From: Ctena decussata
Lineage: Eukaryota; Mollusca; Bivalvia; Lucinida; Lucinidae
Direction: 5' to 3'
Assembly (NCBI GenBank): GCA_963989385.1
Contig: OZ022502.1
Coordinates: 46,059,454-46,123,453, forward strand
Length of the DNA: 64,000 nucleotides
Both the position numbers and the translations under genes were made by a program. Positions 22,236-34,239 of the stretch are shown piece by piece; the first letter of the stretch is position 1, and each line of letters opens with the position of its first letter. The notes beneath the pieces are model-generated. The model worked only from the letters and a program-made list of their open reading frames with translations, ran no database searches and was not told where the DNA came from.

Positions 22236-24206
22236 AAGAGGGCCATGAGGCCCTGAGCCGCTCACCTGAGTAAAAAGGTCAAAGGTAAAATGAGGATCAT
22301 CAACTGAACAAACCTGATAGTTTGAAACTGTCTAATATGTCCACAACATGCATGCAAAGTTAGAAAAAGATCAATTGAAAACTGTAGAAGTTGATTACAC
22401 AAACTCTATACCACAAACTGTGTCGAACGGAAAGACAGATGGACAGGGGCAAATCTTAATGCCCCTGACTATCGTAACGGGGGCATAACAAAATTTGTCC
22501 ATAAATGTAGGCACTTGAGCGAAGACAAAGATTTTTAAAAATAGCCACTGTGACCTTGACTTTGATCCCAGGACGCTGAAACGCAAACTTGTCCAAGATA
22601 TTGCCATACTTAACACTTGTGTGAAGTTAAATCGAAAGTGGTCCAAAAATGAAAGCACAAGAGCGATGAAAAAGTTTTCTATAAATAGCCACAGCGACCT
22701 TGACATTAATTTTAGGACGCTGAAATGCGGGCTTATTCAAGATATTGTCATACTAAACATTTTTGTGAAGTTTTAATTAAAATCGGCCCATAAATGAAGG
22801 CGCTAGAGCGATGACAGTTTTTCTTAAAAAAGCCACTGTGACCTTGACCTTGACCTCAGAACACTGAGATGCAAACTTGTCCAAGATATTGTAATACCAA
22901 TCACTAGTGTGAAATTTAATCGAATTTGGTCAATAAATGAAGACGCTAATAAAATGACAATGTTTTTCTGAAAATAGCCACTGTGACCTTGACCTTGAAC
23001 CCAGAACGCTGAAACGCAAACTTGTCTAAGATATTGCCATACTTATCACTTGTGTGAAGATAAATCGAAATCGGTCCACAAATGAAGGCCCTAGAGTGAT
23101 AAAGTTTTTTCTAAAAATAGCAACTGTGACCTTGACCCCATCATGCTGAAATGCAAACTCGTTCGAGGTAATGTCATATTTGTGTGAACTTACATGAAAA
23201 TTAGTTAATAAATGAGGTAGCTAGAGAGATGACAAAAGGTGAACATACGTGCTTACATACATACATACGTAGGGGACAGACCCTACATCCCCTCCACAAC
23301 TTCGTTGTGCGAGGGGAAACTAATCCAACCTGGCCCACATTCGAAAAGGTCCGAGATGTTTTGGCCATCCTGGATACCTGCAAGTTTCAAGAAGCTGCGA
23401 TCAAAAATGAAGGAGCTATAGCCCAGACAACATTTTCCCCATTATAAGTCTATGGGAAAATATTTTATAGTTCAAGGGCAAATAACTCTGAAAAGAAAGA
23501 TCCAACCTGGCCCAAATTTGAACTGAGCCGAGATGTTTTAACTGTCCTGGACACCGGCAAGTAACAAGAAGTTTCGATCAAAAATGAAGAAGCTAGAGCC
23601 CGGACAACATTTGTCCCACTATAAGTCTATGGGAAAATATTTCATTGCTCAAGGGCAAGTAACTCTGAAACGAATAATCCAACCTGGCCCAAATTCAAAC
23701 TGGTCTGAGACGTTTAGACTGTCCTGAAAATCTACAAGTTACAAGAAGTTGCGATCAAAAATGATGAATCTAAGGCCCGTACAACATTTTCCCCATTATA
23801 AGTCTATGGGGAAATATTTTATCGCTCAAGGGCAAGTAACTCTGAAATGAATCATCCAACCTGGCCCGAATTCGAACTGATTCGAGAGGTTTTGACTGTC
23901 CTGGATACCTGCAAGCTATAAGTAGTTGTGATCAAAAATGAAGAAGCTAGGGGCCGGACAACATTTTTTCCATTATAAGTCTATGGGACATTTTTGTTGC
24001 CATGGTAACCACAGTTTTAAACCAATTTGTCCCAAACCTATATGCAATCAATCCCCTACCCCAGCAATGCTACACATAAAATTAGGTCTACATTGGCCAG
24101 CTACTTTAGCAGATATTAAAGTTTAAATGTGTGGACGTACGACGTACGACGTAGGACGGACCAAGCCTATACTATAAGCTCACCTTGTGAGCCTTCGGCA
24201 CAGGTG
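22236..24206 (+). mobile_element. Composite bivalve-type repeat with two internal tandem arrays
   Basis: Begins AAGAGGGCCATGAGGCCCTG and ends AAGCTCACCTTGTGAGC...GGTGAGCTAAA. It contains array one (about 22500-23210; GATATTG anchors at 22597, 22741, 22885 and 23030, so 144-145 bp, each unit with CTGTGACCTTGAC) and array two (about 23260-24020; TATAAGTCTATGGG anchors give 176-178 bp). A (GACGTA)n tract near 24126-24155 precedes the 3' terminus. No transposase. Non-autonomous Helitron/Helentron-like elements of bivalves are known to carry internal tandem units, so that class is a reasonable but unproven guess. Confidence 0.75.
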
Positions 24207-24388
24207 AGCTAAAGAGAGAAAGAGAAGAAGAAAAAAACGCTTCACGCTTTATCTTTAGACAGTATATCAGCAACAGCACTGTTTGACTTTTAACTTGAGT
24301 CTTTAGAACCTTTTGTATCTTTGAATAATACTTTTCTCGAAGTGAGCAGATCCCATTTACACCCATTTGGCTTCATATTTTGCTTGTG

Positions 24389-24509
24389 ACTAACAAAATT
24401 TAAAAAAAATGAAATAAAAAAGATGGTTTATGTTGTTATGGTGGCTGACAAAATTAAAAAAAATATATATATATAGAATAAAATAAAAAAGATGGTTTAT
24501 GTCGTTGTG
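24389..24509 (+). repeat. Imperfect duplication of about 75 bp, AT-rich
   Basis: AATAAAAAAGATGGTTTATG occurs twice, each preceded by CT(A/G)ACAAAATT and A-runs; the second copy has an (AT)n expansion. Confidence 0.7.
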
Positions 24510-24570
24510 TACTTTGTAAGCATCTTGATGTTTATTGTACTGATACACAGTTCGTCCGTGTTTGACTGAG

Positions 24571-24751
24571 TGTCTGGGCATCCGCCAAGTCTGATCAGAG
24601 TCATCGCTGTATGCTTTACGGGTAAATAAGGGTCCAAGCTAGCTCCACGTGGACAGCAAAGACTCTGATCAGACTGGGCGAAAACCCAGGTAGATCTGAG
24701 TCTTGGCTAGGTGCACTTGCCACTTTGTTGGTTTTGTTGTGTAACGGCTTG
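24571..24751. mobile_element. MITE family A, copy 2 (left end truncated)
   Basis: Matches the family A core (CTGGGCATCCGCC, GTCTGATCAGAG, GACTCTGATCAGACTGGGC) and a degenerate right TIR (CACTTTGTTGGTTTTGTTGT then GTAACGGCTT). The left TIR is missing. Confidence 0.75.
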
Positions 24752-25761
24752 ATTATTATGTCTGAAACTGTCTTTATGGATCAGTACATAAAAGGATACT
24801 TGTCTTTAGTAGCCAAATTTGGTCATTTGAAGCAAAAAACTGTGTGCAAGAACGTGTATTAAGGGTTAACGTGTCATAGACAGCAACTTTTATGTCCCTT
24901 GGATGACTCTTTATGATGCGTTTTCGGTTTTCCCGTCGTCTTCTTTTGGTGTCTTGAATGTGGCCTTCCCTGGGTAATCCTTATTTGGGCCACGTTATGT
25001 GGCTTCCAACAATGTGGCATTGGTGAAAAGCAAAAATTGTTTTCAGACTGTACAAAAGTGCAGTCTGATAAGAGCCTTCGCTTGTTAGATCAGCCGTCTG
25101 TGGAAGTGACACAAGCCATTGAGTCATCCGTGAGGTGTCTGATTACCCTGTATAAATGGCAAGGATGATCTGAAAGTCACATGACAAATTGCATCATTGT
25201 TGGAAGTCAGCTGGTGTGGCTAAATATCATATTTTATGTGTAGGCGCATGCCTCTGACTGAAATATGGTCTTGTAGCTTTCAGTCCGCTAATTATGCCCG
25301 CTTACAAACTAACACGAATAGCATGGTATTAAAGAGAAACGAAGCCTAAAGAAAACCATGTGAACTCCCTTGTATCCTACAGAATATCATTCCTCTGAGT
25401 CTAGTTAGATAATAAAAGTAAAAGTAACATGTTCGATTGGTCAGTGATATTCAATCTTGTACATGTATGTATCGAAAGTATATTCTCAATCAGACTGGAC
25501 TCGAGTATGAAGTTGAACCCTCAATATAACAACGCAACTGAGAAACACACAGAGCTGAACCTATCCTGGACAGGACAAAATCACAAAAAACGCCACACCC
25601 TAAACACAAAACGGTAGAACAGGCGTAAAACATTTAGACGAAAAAACAACAACTGCATTTGGAATAAAAAAATTCAAATAAGACAATTTAGTATTGCCTT
25701 AAAAGGGGTTGTATTTGAAATAATTTATCACTTATCCGTATTGTGTAACCCATAGATGTGC
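24752..25761. other. Intergenic, nothing recognised
   Basis: Only short unsupported ORFs; no repeat boundary visible by eye. Confidence 0.45.
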
Positions 25762-25810
25762 CATGACACGACAAAACCAACAAAGTGGCTTGTGCGCCCT
25801 ATGAAAACTC
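25762..25810. mobile_element. MITE family A, copy 3, left part (split by the LINE)
   Basis: ACACGACAAAACCAACAAAG...TGTGCGCCC matches the family A left TIR and then stops abruptly. The rest of the same copy resumes at 28428. Confidence 0.8.
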
Positions 25811-28427
25811 TATTCTCTTCTATCCCATAACCTGACAAGGTCGTTGGGGCACCACAGATGAGTTCACCTTGGCCTGTTTTTGGCTGCCCAAGTTGAGCTG
25901 GCAAAGTCCATTCCTGTCCATTCTCTAATATTATTTAAGTTCCCACCTCTTCTTTTGTCTACCTCTTCTTTTTATTCCTTTCACTGGGCCCTGCAGAATC
26001 GTCTTTGCTAAACCAGAAGACTTTGAGAGATGGCCAATCCACCTTAGTTTCCATTTCTTGACCAGGGTCAGGAGTTCCTCATACTCTCCAATAGCTGCTT
26101 GGATCTTTCTGCGAACCTACTCATTGGTTATATGGTCCTTGTACGAAATGTTCCGTAACCTTCGGTAGCATCTCATCTCAAAGGCCTGTGTTCTTTTCGC
26201 TAAGTCTGCTTTCAAGGTGCACGATTCACAAGCATACATATATATGGAAATGACAAGGGAGCGCATAAGTTTCACCTTCGATCCAAGAGATATGTTGTTA
26301 TCTATCCACATTGGCTTCAGCATAGTAAGAGCTGAAGTGGCTTGTTCAATCCTTGAGAGTACCTCCTTGTTATAGCCACCATTTGAGACAATTGCTCTAA
26401 GGTATTTGAAGCTTGTTACAGTACCGAGCGTCTGTCATTTTACCTTGATCTCCCTCTTGATGCCATTGGCGCTATTTGGCATCAGTTTGGTCTTCTCAGC
26501 ACTGATCTCATTCTTATACCTTGAGCAGGTTTTGTCGAGACTATCAACTAGGGTTTCTTGTTCCTGCTCTTCCTCAGCTAGAGCGTCTTTGTCATCGGCA
26601 AACCGCAGATTGGTAATATTTCTGCTGCCTATGATAACCTTCCCGTCATGTTCTTCCAGAGCATCAGACATGATCCGTTTGATGGAAAATGTTGAAGAGG
26701 GTGGGTTACAGAAGACATTCTAGCCTTACTCAAACTTTCCACCTTAGTTTCAATTTCTTGACCGGGGGCAGGAGTCCAGATGAATGACAGTATGGGAGAA
26801 TGGCTCAGAAAAAATGTTCTGGGCCATTTTCCCATGCTGTCATTCATCTGGACTGTACTTGTTGCCTTGTCGTAGAGCTGCTCAATGGTGAGAACTAGAT
26901 TTGCCCTAATATTGTACTTCCGCATGGTGGCCAATAAGGCTGTTTGCCAGACCCTGTCAAAGGCTTTTTTAAATCAATGAAGACATCGTACAGATTTTAC
27001 TGCTGTTAGAGATAATTTTCACACAGGATTCTAAGGTTGAATATCTGTTCTGTGGTGCTCCTTCCAGCTCTGAACCCAGCCTGTTCTTCAGCGATTAACT
27101 CTTCGGCCTGGGGTTTAAGCCTGTTCAAGATAACTTTCAGCATGACTTTGCTTGAATGACTGATGAGGCTGATGGTTTTGTAGTTCTGGCAAAGCTGTAG
27201 TTTGCCCTTTTTAGAGAGACTCGTGTAATAATCAGCGTCTGAGTGTATTGGGTAGGCCATTCTCCAGTTCTCCAGATCCTATTACAGATTTCTGTTAAAA
27301 CATCTATCATGGTCTCCCCGCCAGCTTGAACAAGATCTGCTGGTATATTATTAACTCCTGCAGACTGACCCTTCTTCAATGCGGGCACTGCAATCTCAAC
27401 TTCGTCGAGAAGGATCAGCTGTAGACCTTCTCCTGGGGGCTGATGACATTCCAGAACAGCATTGTAACCTTCACTTTCATGGTTGTATAGTTCTGCGCAA
27501 TATTTTATCCATCTGCTGAGAATCTCATGTTCCTGTTCCTCTGTAAGACATTTCACAGACCCGTCCTGAATAGCTGTAGACCTACCTTGTTTCTCTAAAG
27601 GTTATGTCCTTCACCAGCTGGTATGCTCTCTTGCTGTTGTTTTTGTTCAGAGTTTTGATCTCCTCGCACTGAGTAGCTATTCAGTTCTACTTAGCTGTCC
27701 ACATTGCTTTCTGAATCCTCTTATTAGCTTTACTGTATTATTTTCCTCCTTCTGCTTCATAGTGCCTCTTCTTCAAATCTCTCCTTTCATCACAGAGGTC
27801 GAGAACATCTCTGGTGACCCAGGGCTTTTTCCTGCGACGTTCTTTCCCAAGTATCGCTCTGGCTGCATCAGTCACTGATGTATTGTGGGTGGTAATCATG
27901 GTATCTATGTCCATGTCATCATCCCTCAGACCGATGAGTGGTGAAAATTCTCACCTATCTTTGCTAGAATGTGCATGCCACATCCGGGTCCCTTAACTTC
28001 TCAAGATCAAACTTCAGTCTTGGCTAGGGTGTCTTTCTCGCCTTCTTGAGACGAACTCGGAAGGTCATCAGCACTAGGTCATGGTCACTTCCTATGTCTG
28101 GTCTAGGAAAGCTCCTTGTCCTGTGGATTATAACCCCTGATCGGAAGATCTTCCTCATCAATGTGTAATCAGTCTAATTGTGGTGTTTCTCATCTGGTCT
28201 GTACCACGTCCATCTTCTTGATGGTTTGTGAGGGCCAAGGGTGTTTGTCAGTACTAGGCTGTTAAAGGTTGCAAACTTTAGAAGTCTGAGACCTCTCTCA
28301 TTCTTCTCGGCATTGCAGTAGGGTCCACAAACGTCTTCCAAGAATGACAGTGCATCCTTCCCAACTTTAGCATTCAAATCCCCTTGTACAACCAGAATGA
28401 CCTTCTTTGGGCGGAAGTTTTATAGGT
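25811..28427 (-). pseudogene. RTE/BovB-like non-LTR retrotransposon, 5'-truncated and degenerate
   Basis: On the minus strand, from high to low coordinates, it encodes an apurinic-type endonuclease C-terminal half (GDLNAKVGKD, SRRWTWYRPDEK, GSDHDLVLMTFRVRL), a linker, then reverse transcriptase: KKGQSAGVNNIPADL, NYKTISLISHSSKVMLKVIL, EEQAGFRAGRSTTEQI, ITNLRFADD (catalytic YADD-type box) and the C-terminal YACESCTL...AFEMRCYRRLRNIS. Order and motifs match the RTE/BovB clade. It is dead: an in-frame TAG sits where the NQID endonuclease motif is expected, several frameshifts break the RT, and a 32-bp inverted duplication (26773-26854) disrupts it. The first half of the endonuclease is absent, a typical target-primed 5' truncation. 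AAACTC at 25805-25810 and 28428-28433 may be the target-site duplication. Confidence 0.9.
26773..26854. repeat. Inverted duplication inside the LINE
   Basis: AGTCCAGATGAATGACAG... (32 nt) is reverse-complemented 18 nt away with two mismatches. Only the arm at 26823-26854 fits the RT reading frame (TVQMNDSMGKW), so the other arm is the added copy. Confidence 0.8.
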
Positions 28428-28618
28428 AAACTCAGATCAGCCTTGACATCCACGCGGTCAGATCAGAGTCTTCGCTGTCCGCATGGAGCAGCTTAGAATA
28501 TTAACTACCCTTTAAGCGCACAGCGAAGACTCTGATCAGACTGGGCGTCTGCCAAGTCTGATCTGAGTCTTCTCTTGACGCACATGCCACTTTGTTGGCA
28601 TTGTCGCGTCGCGGCTTA
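28428..28618. mobile_element. MITE family A, copy 3, right part
   Basis: Resumes at AAACTCAGATCAGCC, passes through the GATCAG-rich core and ends in TTGTTGGCATTGTCGCGTCG(CGGCTTA). Together with 25762-25810 it makes about 240 bp, the full family length. Confidence 0.8.
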
Positions 28619-29450
28619 GATAGTTGTTTAACACATTTTGTTCTATGTAAATTCAGAACAGAAAAGTAAATGAGAAGGTTATGATCAGGAACCGACACAA
28701 TGCTTGTTTCAAAGTCATGGCCTAAATGCCAAATGGAAAACAAAAACAATGAAAAAAAATAAGGAGGAAAGATCTCAGGAGCTGACACAATTCAATTGCA
28801 GATCTCACCCAAGACACCATGTGGGAATGGATCAACACAAAATTAGTCACAACCAAAGACATCACCAGCGGCAGCCATGTAAACAGATATTTCCCATGCA
28901 GGTGGTCACTGGGCTAGCCTTAACATCATAAACAAATATCAATAACAGACAAATCAACGGAACCCAAAAGAACCAAAACAGAAGTGCGGCCTTGGAACGG
29001 CCAATAATAAAATTAATGGGAGGCTTAACCGGTTTCTGGTCAACAAACCCTCACCCTTTGTTCTGCCCTGGTTCATCAGATACGTAGTTGTCCAACCCAG
29101 CAAGAAAAATCACTGCCCACACAAAAGACTTACGAAAAGCACCATACCTAACAATAATAAATGCTGCATGTCATTGTTTGTGACTGTGAATTTAACACAG
29201 ATTTGTTTTCGTGGTTTTTCATGTAGGATGTTGGGCGTTCCCATGGTTATGGTCAGAAAGAGGTAACTTCTCAAACATGCTTCTTCAGTTCTTGATAGTT
29301 GAGGTCCTCCTGTAATTTTTTGTTATAGGCAAATAAGTCAGACTGACCGCGCAAATGACATAATGCGCTTTAAATTTCCATAAAATGGGGTTTCGAAAAC
29401 CTGGATACCCCACCCACCATTAACAACCAGTAGCTATATAAATAGAGGAT
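28619..29450. other. Intergenic, nothing recognised
   Basis: No coding or repeat structure that I can support. Confidence 0.45.
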
Positions 29451-29605
29451 ATTTGACTTTTTCAGTGTAAGATCGATTTTTATTTCAGCGAATGAACACC
29501 AAAAGCAGTATTTTTACGAGTGGCGAAGCCTCTAGTAAAATATACCACTTTTGGTGTTCATAAGTGAAATAGAGTTCATCTTACACTGAAAAAGTCAAAT
29601 TTTCT
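29451..29605. mobile_element. Foldback element
   Basis: Left arm TTTGACTTTTTCAGTGTAAG and inner ATGAACACCAAAAG are reverse-complemented on the right (CTTTTGGTGTTCAT, CTTACACTGAAAAAGTCAAA). A related single arm is present at about 42916-42940. Confidence 0.75.
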
Positions 29606-30225
29606 ATTTCTTTTATGCTTGAAAATCCCAATAATTCTGTTTATTCAAGAGTGTCAGCCATCACGACAGAAACACAACATTTTTTTCTAGCCGTTTTGCG
29701 TCAAGTTTGATGCTTACAGCGTGTTTATTGGGTATTATAATGGTTGTAAACTGAGTTTGCAGTTTGCAACTGAAAAATAGCTTCAAATATCATTTTGATA
29801 AACAGATCTCAAAATATCTGCTAAGAGAGAATGCCTACAGGAGACTTAGGCGGTCTGACGTCGCGTGCAGTAACAATGTTACGTTGGCGCTTTAAGTGAC
29901 GTCATTAACGTCGTAATGACGTGCTAACTTGCATGGCGTATTTTTTGTCAAGCTAGATAAGATTTAGCCAATTAAGGTCAAGAATATGTAAATGACTGGT
30001 GCAATTAATTACGTGCGTCGCGAAGGACGTTACGTCACAAAATACTTTCTAGTCAGTGTAATTTTTGATATGTCGGCCACATCGGACATTCAATAATAAC
30101 GTCAAAGGTGGGGAAAACGGAAATATTGTCATTGTTTATTCAAGCCCTTTGCTGATATTGCAATGTTCTTTTTTTCCCTGTATGTTTGAAGTTTTTTTCA
30201 TCAACATAAATGTATTCATACAAAG

Positions 30226-30226
<1 letters not shown>

Positions 30227-30280
<54 letters not shown>

Positions 30281-30292
30281 TGACAGACAGAC
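30227..30292. repeat. (AG)n and (GACA)n microsatellite
   Basis: Over 20 uninterrupted AG dinucleotides followed by ACAGACTGACAGACAGACAG. Confidence 0.9.
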
Positions 30293-30489
30293 AGTTTCAT
30301 GTGTGTAACAATTTAAGGCTGGACGGATTACATGTTCCCTCCCTGCTTGCAGGGCTCACAGGACTTTTCAGACACACATATGAAAGGCGGAGCACATCTT
30401 TCTCCTTTCGCTGCGTTATCCTTCCCTGCTTTGAAAAAAATATCCATATACTGCTGGCTTGACAAAGACTTTTTCAGTCGCTAGCTGGC

Positions 30490-30545
30490 CGAATCCGGAT
30501 TCGAACCCGCAACCGTCTGCGTCATAACCGCGTTAATACGGAGTA
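30490..30545 (-). ncRNA. tRNA-like / SINE head remnant, minus strand
   Basis: The minus strand reads GGTTGCGGGTTCGAATCCGG, an excellent B box and T-arm, preceded by GCGGTTATGACGCAGAC. No A box or full cloverleaf could be built, so this is a tRNA-derived remnant within the TTAA element, not a working tRNA gene. Confidence 0.5.
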
Positions 30546-31331
30546 AATTATTTCTTAAAGAAAAATGTGGCATGGAATCTTTGTCAAATAAACTTTGGTA
30601 AGAAAATTTTTACTGCTTTGTTCACACGATCGAACATTATTCGTCAAGGTTACCTGGACAAATAAACTTTGCCCGTGTGAACGAAGCTTAAGGCATTTAT
30701 CGTGAGAACCCTATTAGTCCTCATCTTTCCGTATTCACATAACGGACTTAGCATGTCTTATTACGTTTCCAGTAAACGACTGCAACGTCGCTTGTAAATG
30801 ACGTCGCGGAATGGCGTAAATTTATACATACATATGCTTGCTTATCAAGCGCTACTCGGTGGTCAAGGACTTTTATTACCTCATTTTAATCGACAGATCC
30901 TGTGACATAAAATATCAGTTTTTGAAAACAATCTATGTAGTGGTAAACAAGCTGTGTACGTTTAAATTTTAAAATCTGAGTTTGTTCATCGCATTCCCAT
31001 TGCCGTCAATGGAAATGGCCTCAAAATGTCATGCTTTTCAATCTTATCTAGCGACTAAACGAGCTTGGTGACCTATCTTTTTTATTGCACAATTCGCTGT
31101 AACACATGAAAATGCACCCCTGTGCAAAATTTAAAAAAAATTCTATGTATGTGCCATTTACGTATTTTTGACCTTAATCAACAAAAAACTTGAGGCTATT
31201 TAAAAAAATTCTACTTCTGAAACAGTGAAATTGAAAGTGATAATTTCACTGTTTGAAACAGTGAGATAATCAGTTTCGATTTCACCGAGAAATCTCTATT
31301 GTAATAATCCATTGAAAAGTATAAAAGAAAT

Positions 31332-32860
31332 GAGGTTATAAAACAGTTATATTTGTTTTCATTAAACTCATATTGAGCTATACTAGCCAGTACAAGTTTA
31401 GATAAAATGTGGTCTCATTTAGCCTATATGAAAGTTCAAATAGTGCAATATTTCATTTATTATTTGGCCAATTTTAAGGCATAATTTTAAGAGGCCGTTA
31501 CCATGGCAACGGGCATGCAGCAGAAGGAGCTAGGTATCAATTATTTGGTTTTGAGTGGCAACACAGAAACTGAGAAAGCTTTATCAAAATCCATGACTAT
31601 GCGTGCCGAACTTTGGTAGTGGTTACAGAGAATTGCTATTAAATAAGTTAATAAATTAATCTAGCCAATGACATTTCCATACCATCACACGTGACGTTCA
31701 AGTGAGAAGTTTTCGACATGTATTTGGGCACGTTGCGATGTAAAGTTTTTACATAATTAATGTTTTAATGTTTTATAAACATCTTGGTGCAAAGGGGTAA
31801 CAACATGTGATTCTTATAGGCCTCCGCAAAGTTAGGCAAAAATATTCGATTGCATTGTTTGCACTAGGATTTCAAATTTGAGCTCAGCAGCCATGAAATG
31901 AGCATACGATTTGAGTCCTTTGAATCTTTTTAGATTGATAAGTTTATTAAATGCTAATATCTAATGTTAAGCTGTATCTGTGTATCGTTTCCTTTTAACT
32001 GTTTCATTCATCAAAAGTCCTAGGTGCGCAATGTTACCGGACAACACCGTTAAGCATAATAATGCAAGTATAATGGTGTAAGCCGCCTTGTATTGCATGT
32101 GTGATTTTCAAAAATATTTGCAAATGCTCTAGCTCGCAAATTTAGATGTCCCGCCAACATAGTATATAAATTATTTTGTGGCAATTTTTTAACAACTTTG
32201 ACAAGCGGTTTTGTTGGCCGCCAGGATTTGTCTAATGCAGCCATCATCGTGTCTCACTTGTTGAGAAAGCAAGGCCCGCAACTAAACAGAATGGTACATA
32301 TCAGAAAACGGAACCTGTTTCATCCCTGTTAATGCCTTCTTTGCTCTTAATGCTCAATGCTTTTAGATCTAAATTACAAAAAACATAACTGATTTATCAG
32401 TACAACCCTACCTTGTCTGTAGATTTGATTAACCTGCCCACAAAATCAACAGTTGGCCTTTACTAAAGCGCAATCTACACATTTCAATTTTGTAGTTGTT
32501 TGTAATGGTTTCATCATAAAAACTATTATAAAAAAACATCTGTGATCTCTCTGAACTGCATAAATCATCAGTACAACTACGTAACGTCTCTTAAACAGCT
32601 ATATTACCGATACAGTGTTAAAAGCAGAACAGAACCTGCTATGGCTCACAAAGCTGGCAAATATTGTTAACGATGTTACGTTAAGTACATCTTCCAAAAT
32701 ACCTCATCCTATCAATATTACCAGCTCATGAAATATCTAACTAAAAATATCAAGAACACACCCACAAGGCCCCACCCATTCCAAATTCCGCAAATAGAAG
32801 AAAACTGAAACATGAATGACAGAACTGGACATTGCATAGATACATGTAAGAGACAAGCTA
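31332..32860. other. Intergenic, nothing recognised
   Basis: Only short ORFs, no motif support. Confidence 0.45.
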
Positions 32861-32864
32861 AGTT

Positions 32865-33215
32865 GGAGAAAGGAAACTTATCCTAAGTATATAAAAGCAT
32901 TGGGAAACAAATTAGAACTTTTGGCAGTAAGGACAAAGGTCAAGCTAGGATTATCATTTGAACAAACTTGGTAGGGCCCGGTGAACCGGTGTTTCATACC
33001 AAGTCTCAAGTTGAACGGTTGTACGGTACTAGAGAAGAAGAATTTTGAAGGGTTTGCACCATGATTCAGCGAAGCGGTCATCTTAAGTGGCCGATGATAT
33101 TCCTAGGAACAAATTTGGCTTCCACTTTTGCCTGGATGCTCCATATGAAATTTGGCTTTGATCGGCCCAACAGTAGCAGAGAAGAAGCCGTCTGAAAAGT
33201 GCAAACGGCCAAGCT
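32865..33215 (+). repeat. Degenerate array with a 147-bp spacing
   Basis: AGAGAAGAAG occurs at 33031 and 33178, within ...TTTGAACAAACTTGGTAGGG... and ...CCATATGAAATTTGGCTTTG... segments typical of bivalve tandem-unit repeats. Spacing is exactly 147 bp. Upstream units are too decayed to define. Confidence 0.6.
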
Positions 33216-34200
33216 CCAGTCAAATGGTGATTTATAGCGAGCCAAGCTGTTTACATTCCTTCATTGCACCCACCTCGTTTTAACTCAACAATTTCTAGAA
33301 ATGTCAGGATTTTGCAAATGCTGTTGCTGGATAACGTAAGTCTTCAGCTCAAAGGAGCTAATATACGGGAAAATTCGTGGATAGAATTACAAAACAACTT
33401 AATTCGTTTCTCATTTCTACATTATACGTTTTTGTCTCAAAATTTTGGATTGAAGCAACAGTGCCACCGTAAAATGCACAAATATTGCACTTTCGTTATG
33501 TGAACGAACCAAAGCGTTACAGGCATACATGGAAACAGCTAGAGATAATATCATTAAACCCAATGGTTCTGCGTTTAAAATTAGAATGAATATACCCAGG
33601 GTATACCTAATAAACGAGGTCGTCCAATTTGACATTGAGTTGATCCCTAAGAAGTCATAAAGTGGTCATTCGAACAGGGAAAACTCTGATCTGAGCGTTT
33701 TCTAGAATCACATGTCTTAAGTTACCGTTTCCCGCAAGTGGCATGGACTCTTAAGTTTTTATATGATAGCTGAACATCCGATTTCTCCAAGCACAGCTGA
33801 TGAGCGGTGCAGATAGGTATAGGAAGCCATAAAATCACTAATGTGTTGAAGTAAGGCTTTTTGCTGTTCAATGTCGCCATTAGCATTGATGCGCATTTAA
33901 ATATTATAATAATTATAGAAATGCCGAAGTTTATCACGAATCAATCTTTTTACCTTTTGTAAGACGATTATTAATAAATATACCTAAAAGCTTTTTAAAT
34001 AATTTGTCGAAGTTATCATGATATAGGTATAATCATGTAGACGATTACAAAAAAAAATATTGTTTAAATACAGGCAAATATTTTTATGTTTACACAATTC
34101 AGAAATGTTATCAAGTAAGCATACATTCAGTATGCTGAAAGTACTGTTATGAAGTTAGTCAAAGGTTAAGATAGGAAATATAAATATATACTGCGGAAGA
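33216..34200. other. Intergenic, nothing recognised
   Basis: No supported feature. Confidence 0.45.
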
Positions 34201-34239
34201 CAGGTAGTGAATTTTTATTAATTTCGTATTTCTAATTCA

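Larger units (their letters stand above)
29976..31173. mobile_element. 1198-bp TTAA-flanked transposon inserted in element B
   Basis: TTAA occurs at 29972-29975 and 31174-31177. Termini GGTCAAGAATATGTAAATG and (complement) GGTCAAAAATACGTAAATG agree at 17 of 19 positions. Copy 2 of element B lacks the segment exactly and has a single TTAA. TTAA target sites are used by piggyBac and Kolobok elements; the GG start suits Kolobok better, but no transposase remains. Confidence 0.8.
29628..31331 (+). mobile_element. Element B, copy 1 (interrupted)
   Basis: 29628-29975 and 31178-31331 align, in reverse complement, with 40770-41235 plus 41624-41631. Shared landmarks are CTTTAAGTGACGTCATTAAC, GCCTACAGGAGACTTAGGCG, GATAATTTCACTGTTTGAAA and GTTTATTCAAGAG. 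The alignment is broken by the TTAA-flanked insertion at 29976-31173. No coding capacity. Confidence 0.85.

Noticed and set aside
30490..30545. Functional tRNA gene
   Set aside because: A B box and T-arm are present, but no A box, D-arm or acceptor stem could be formed.
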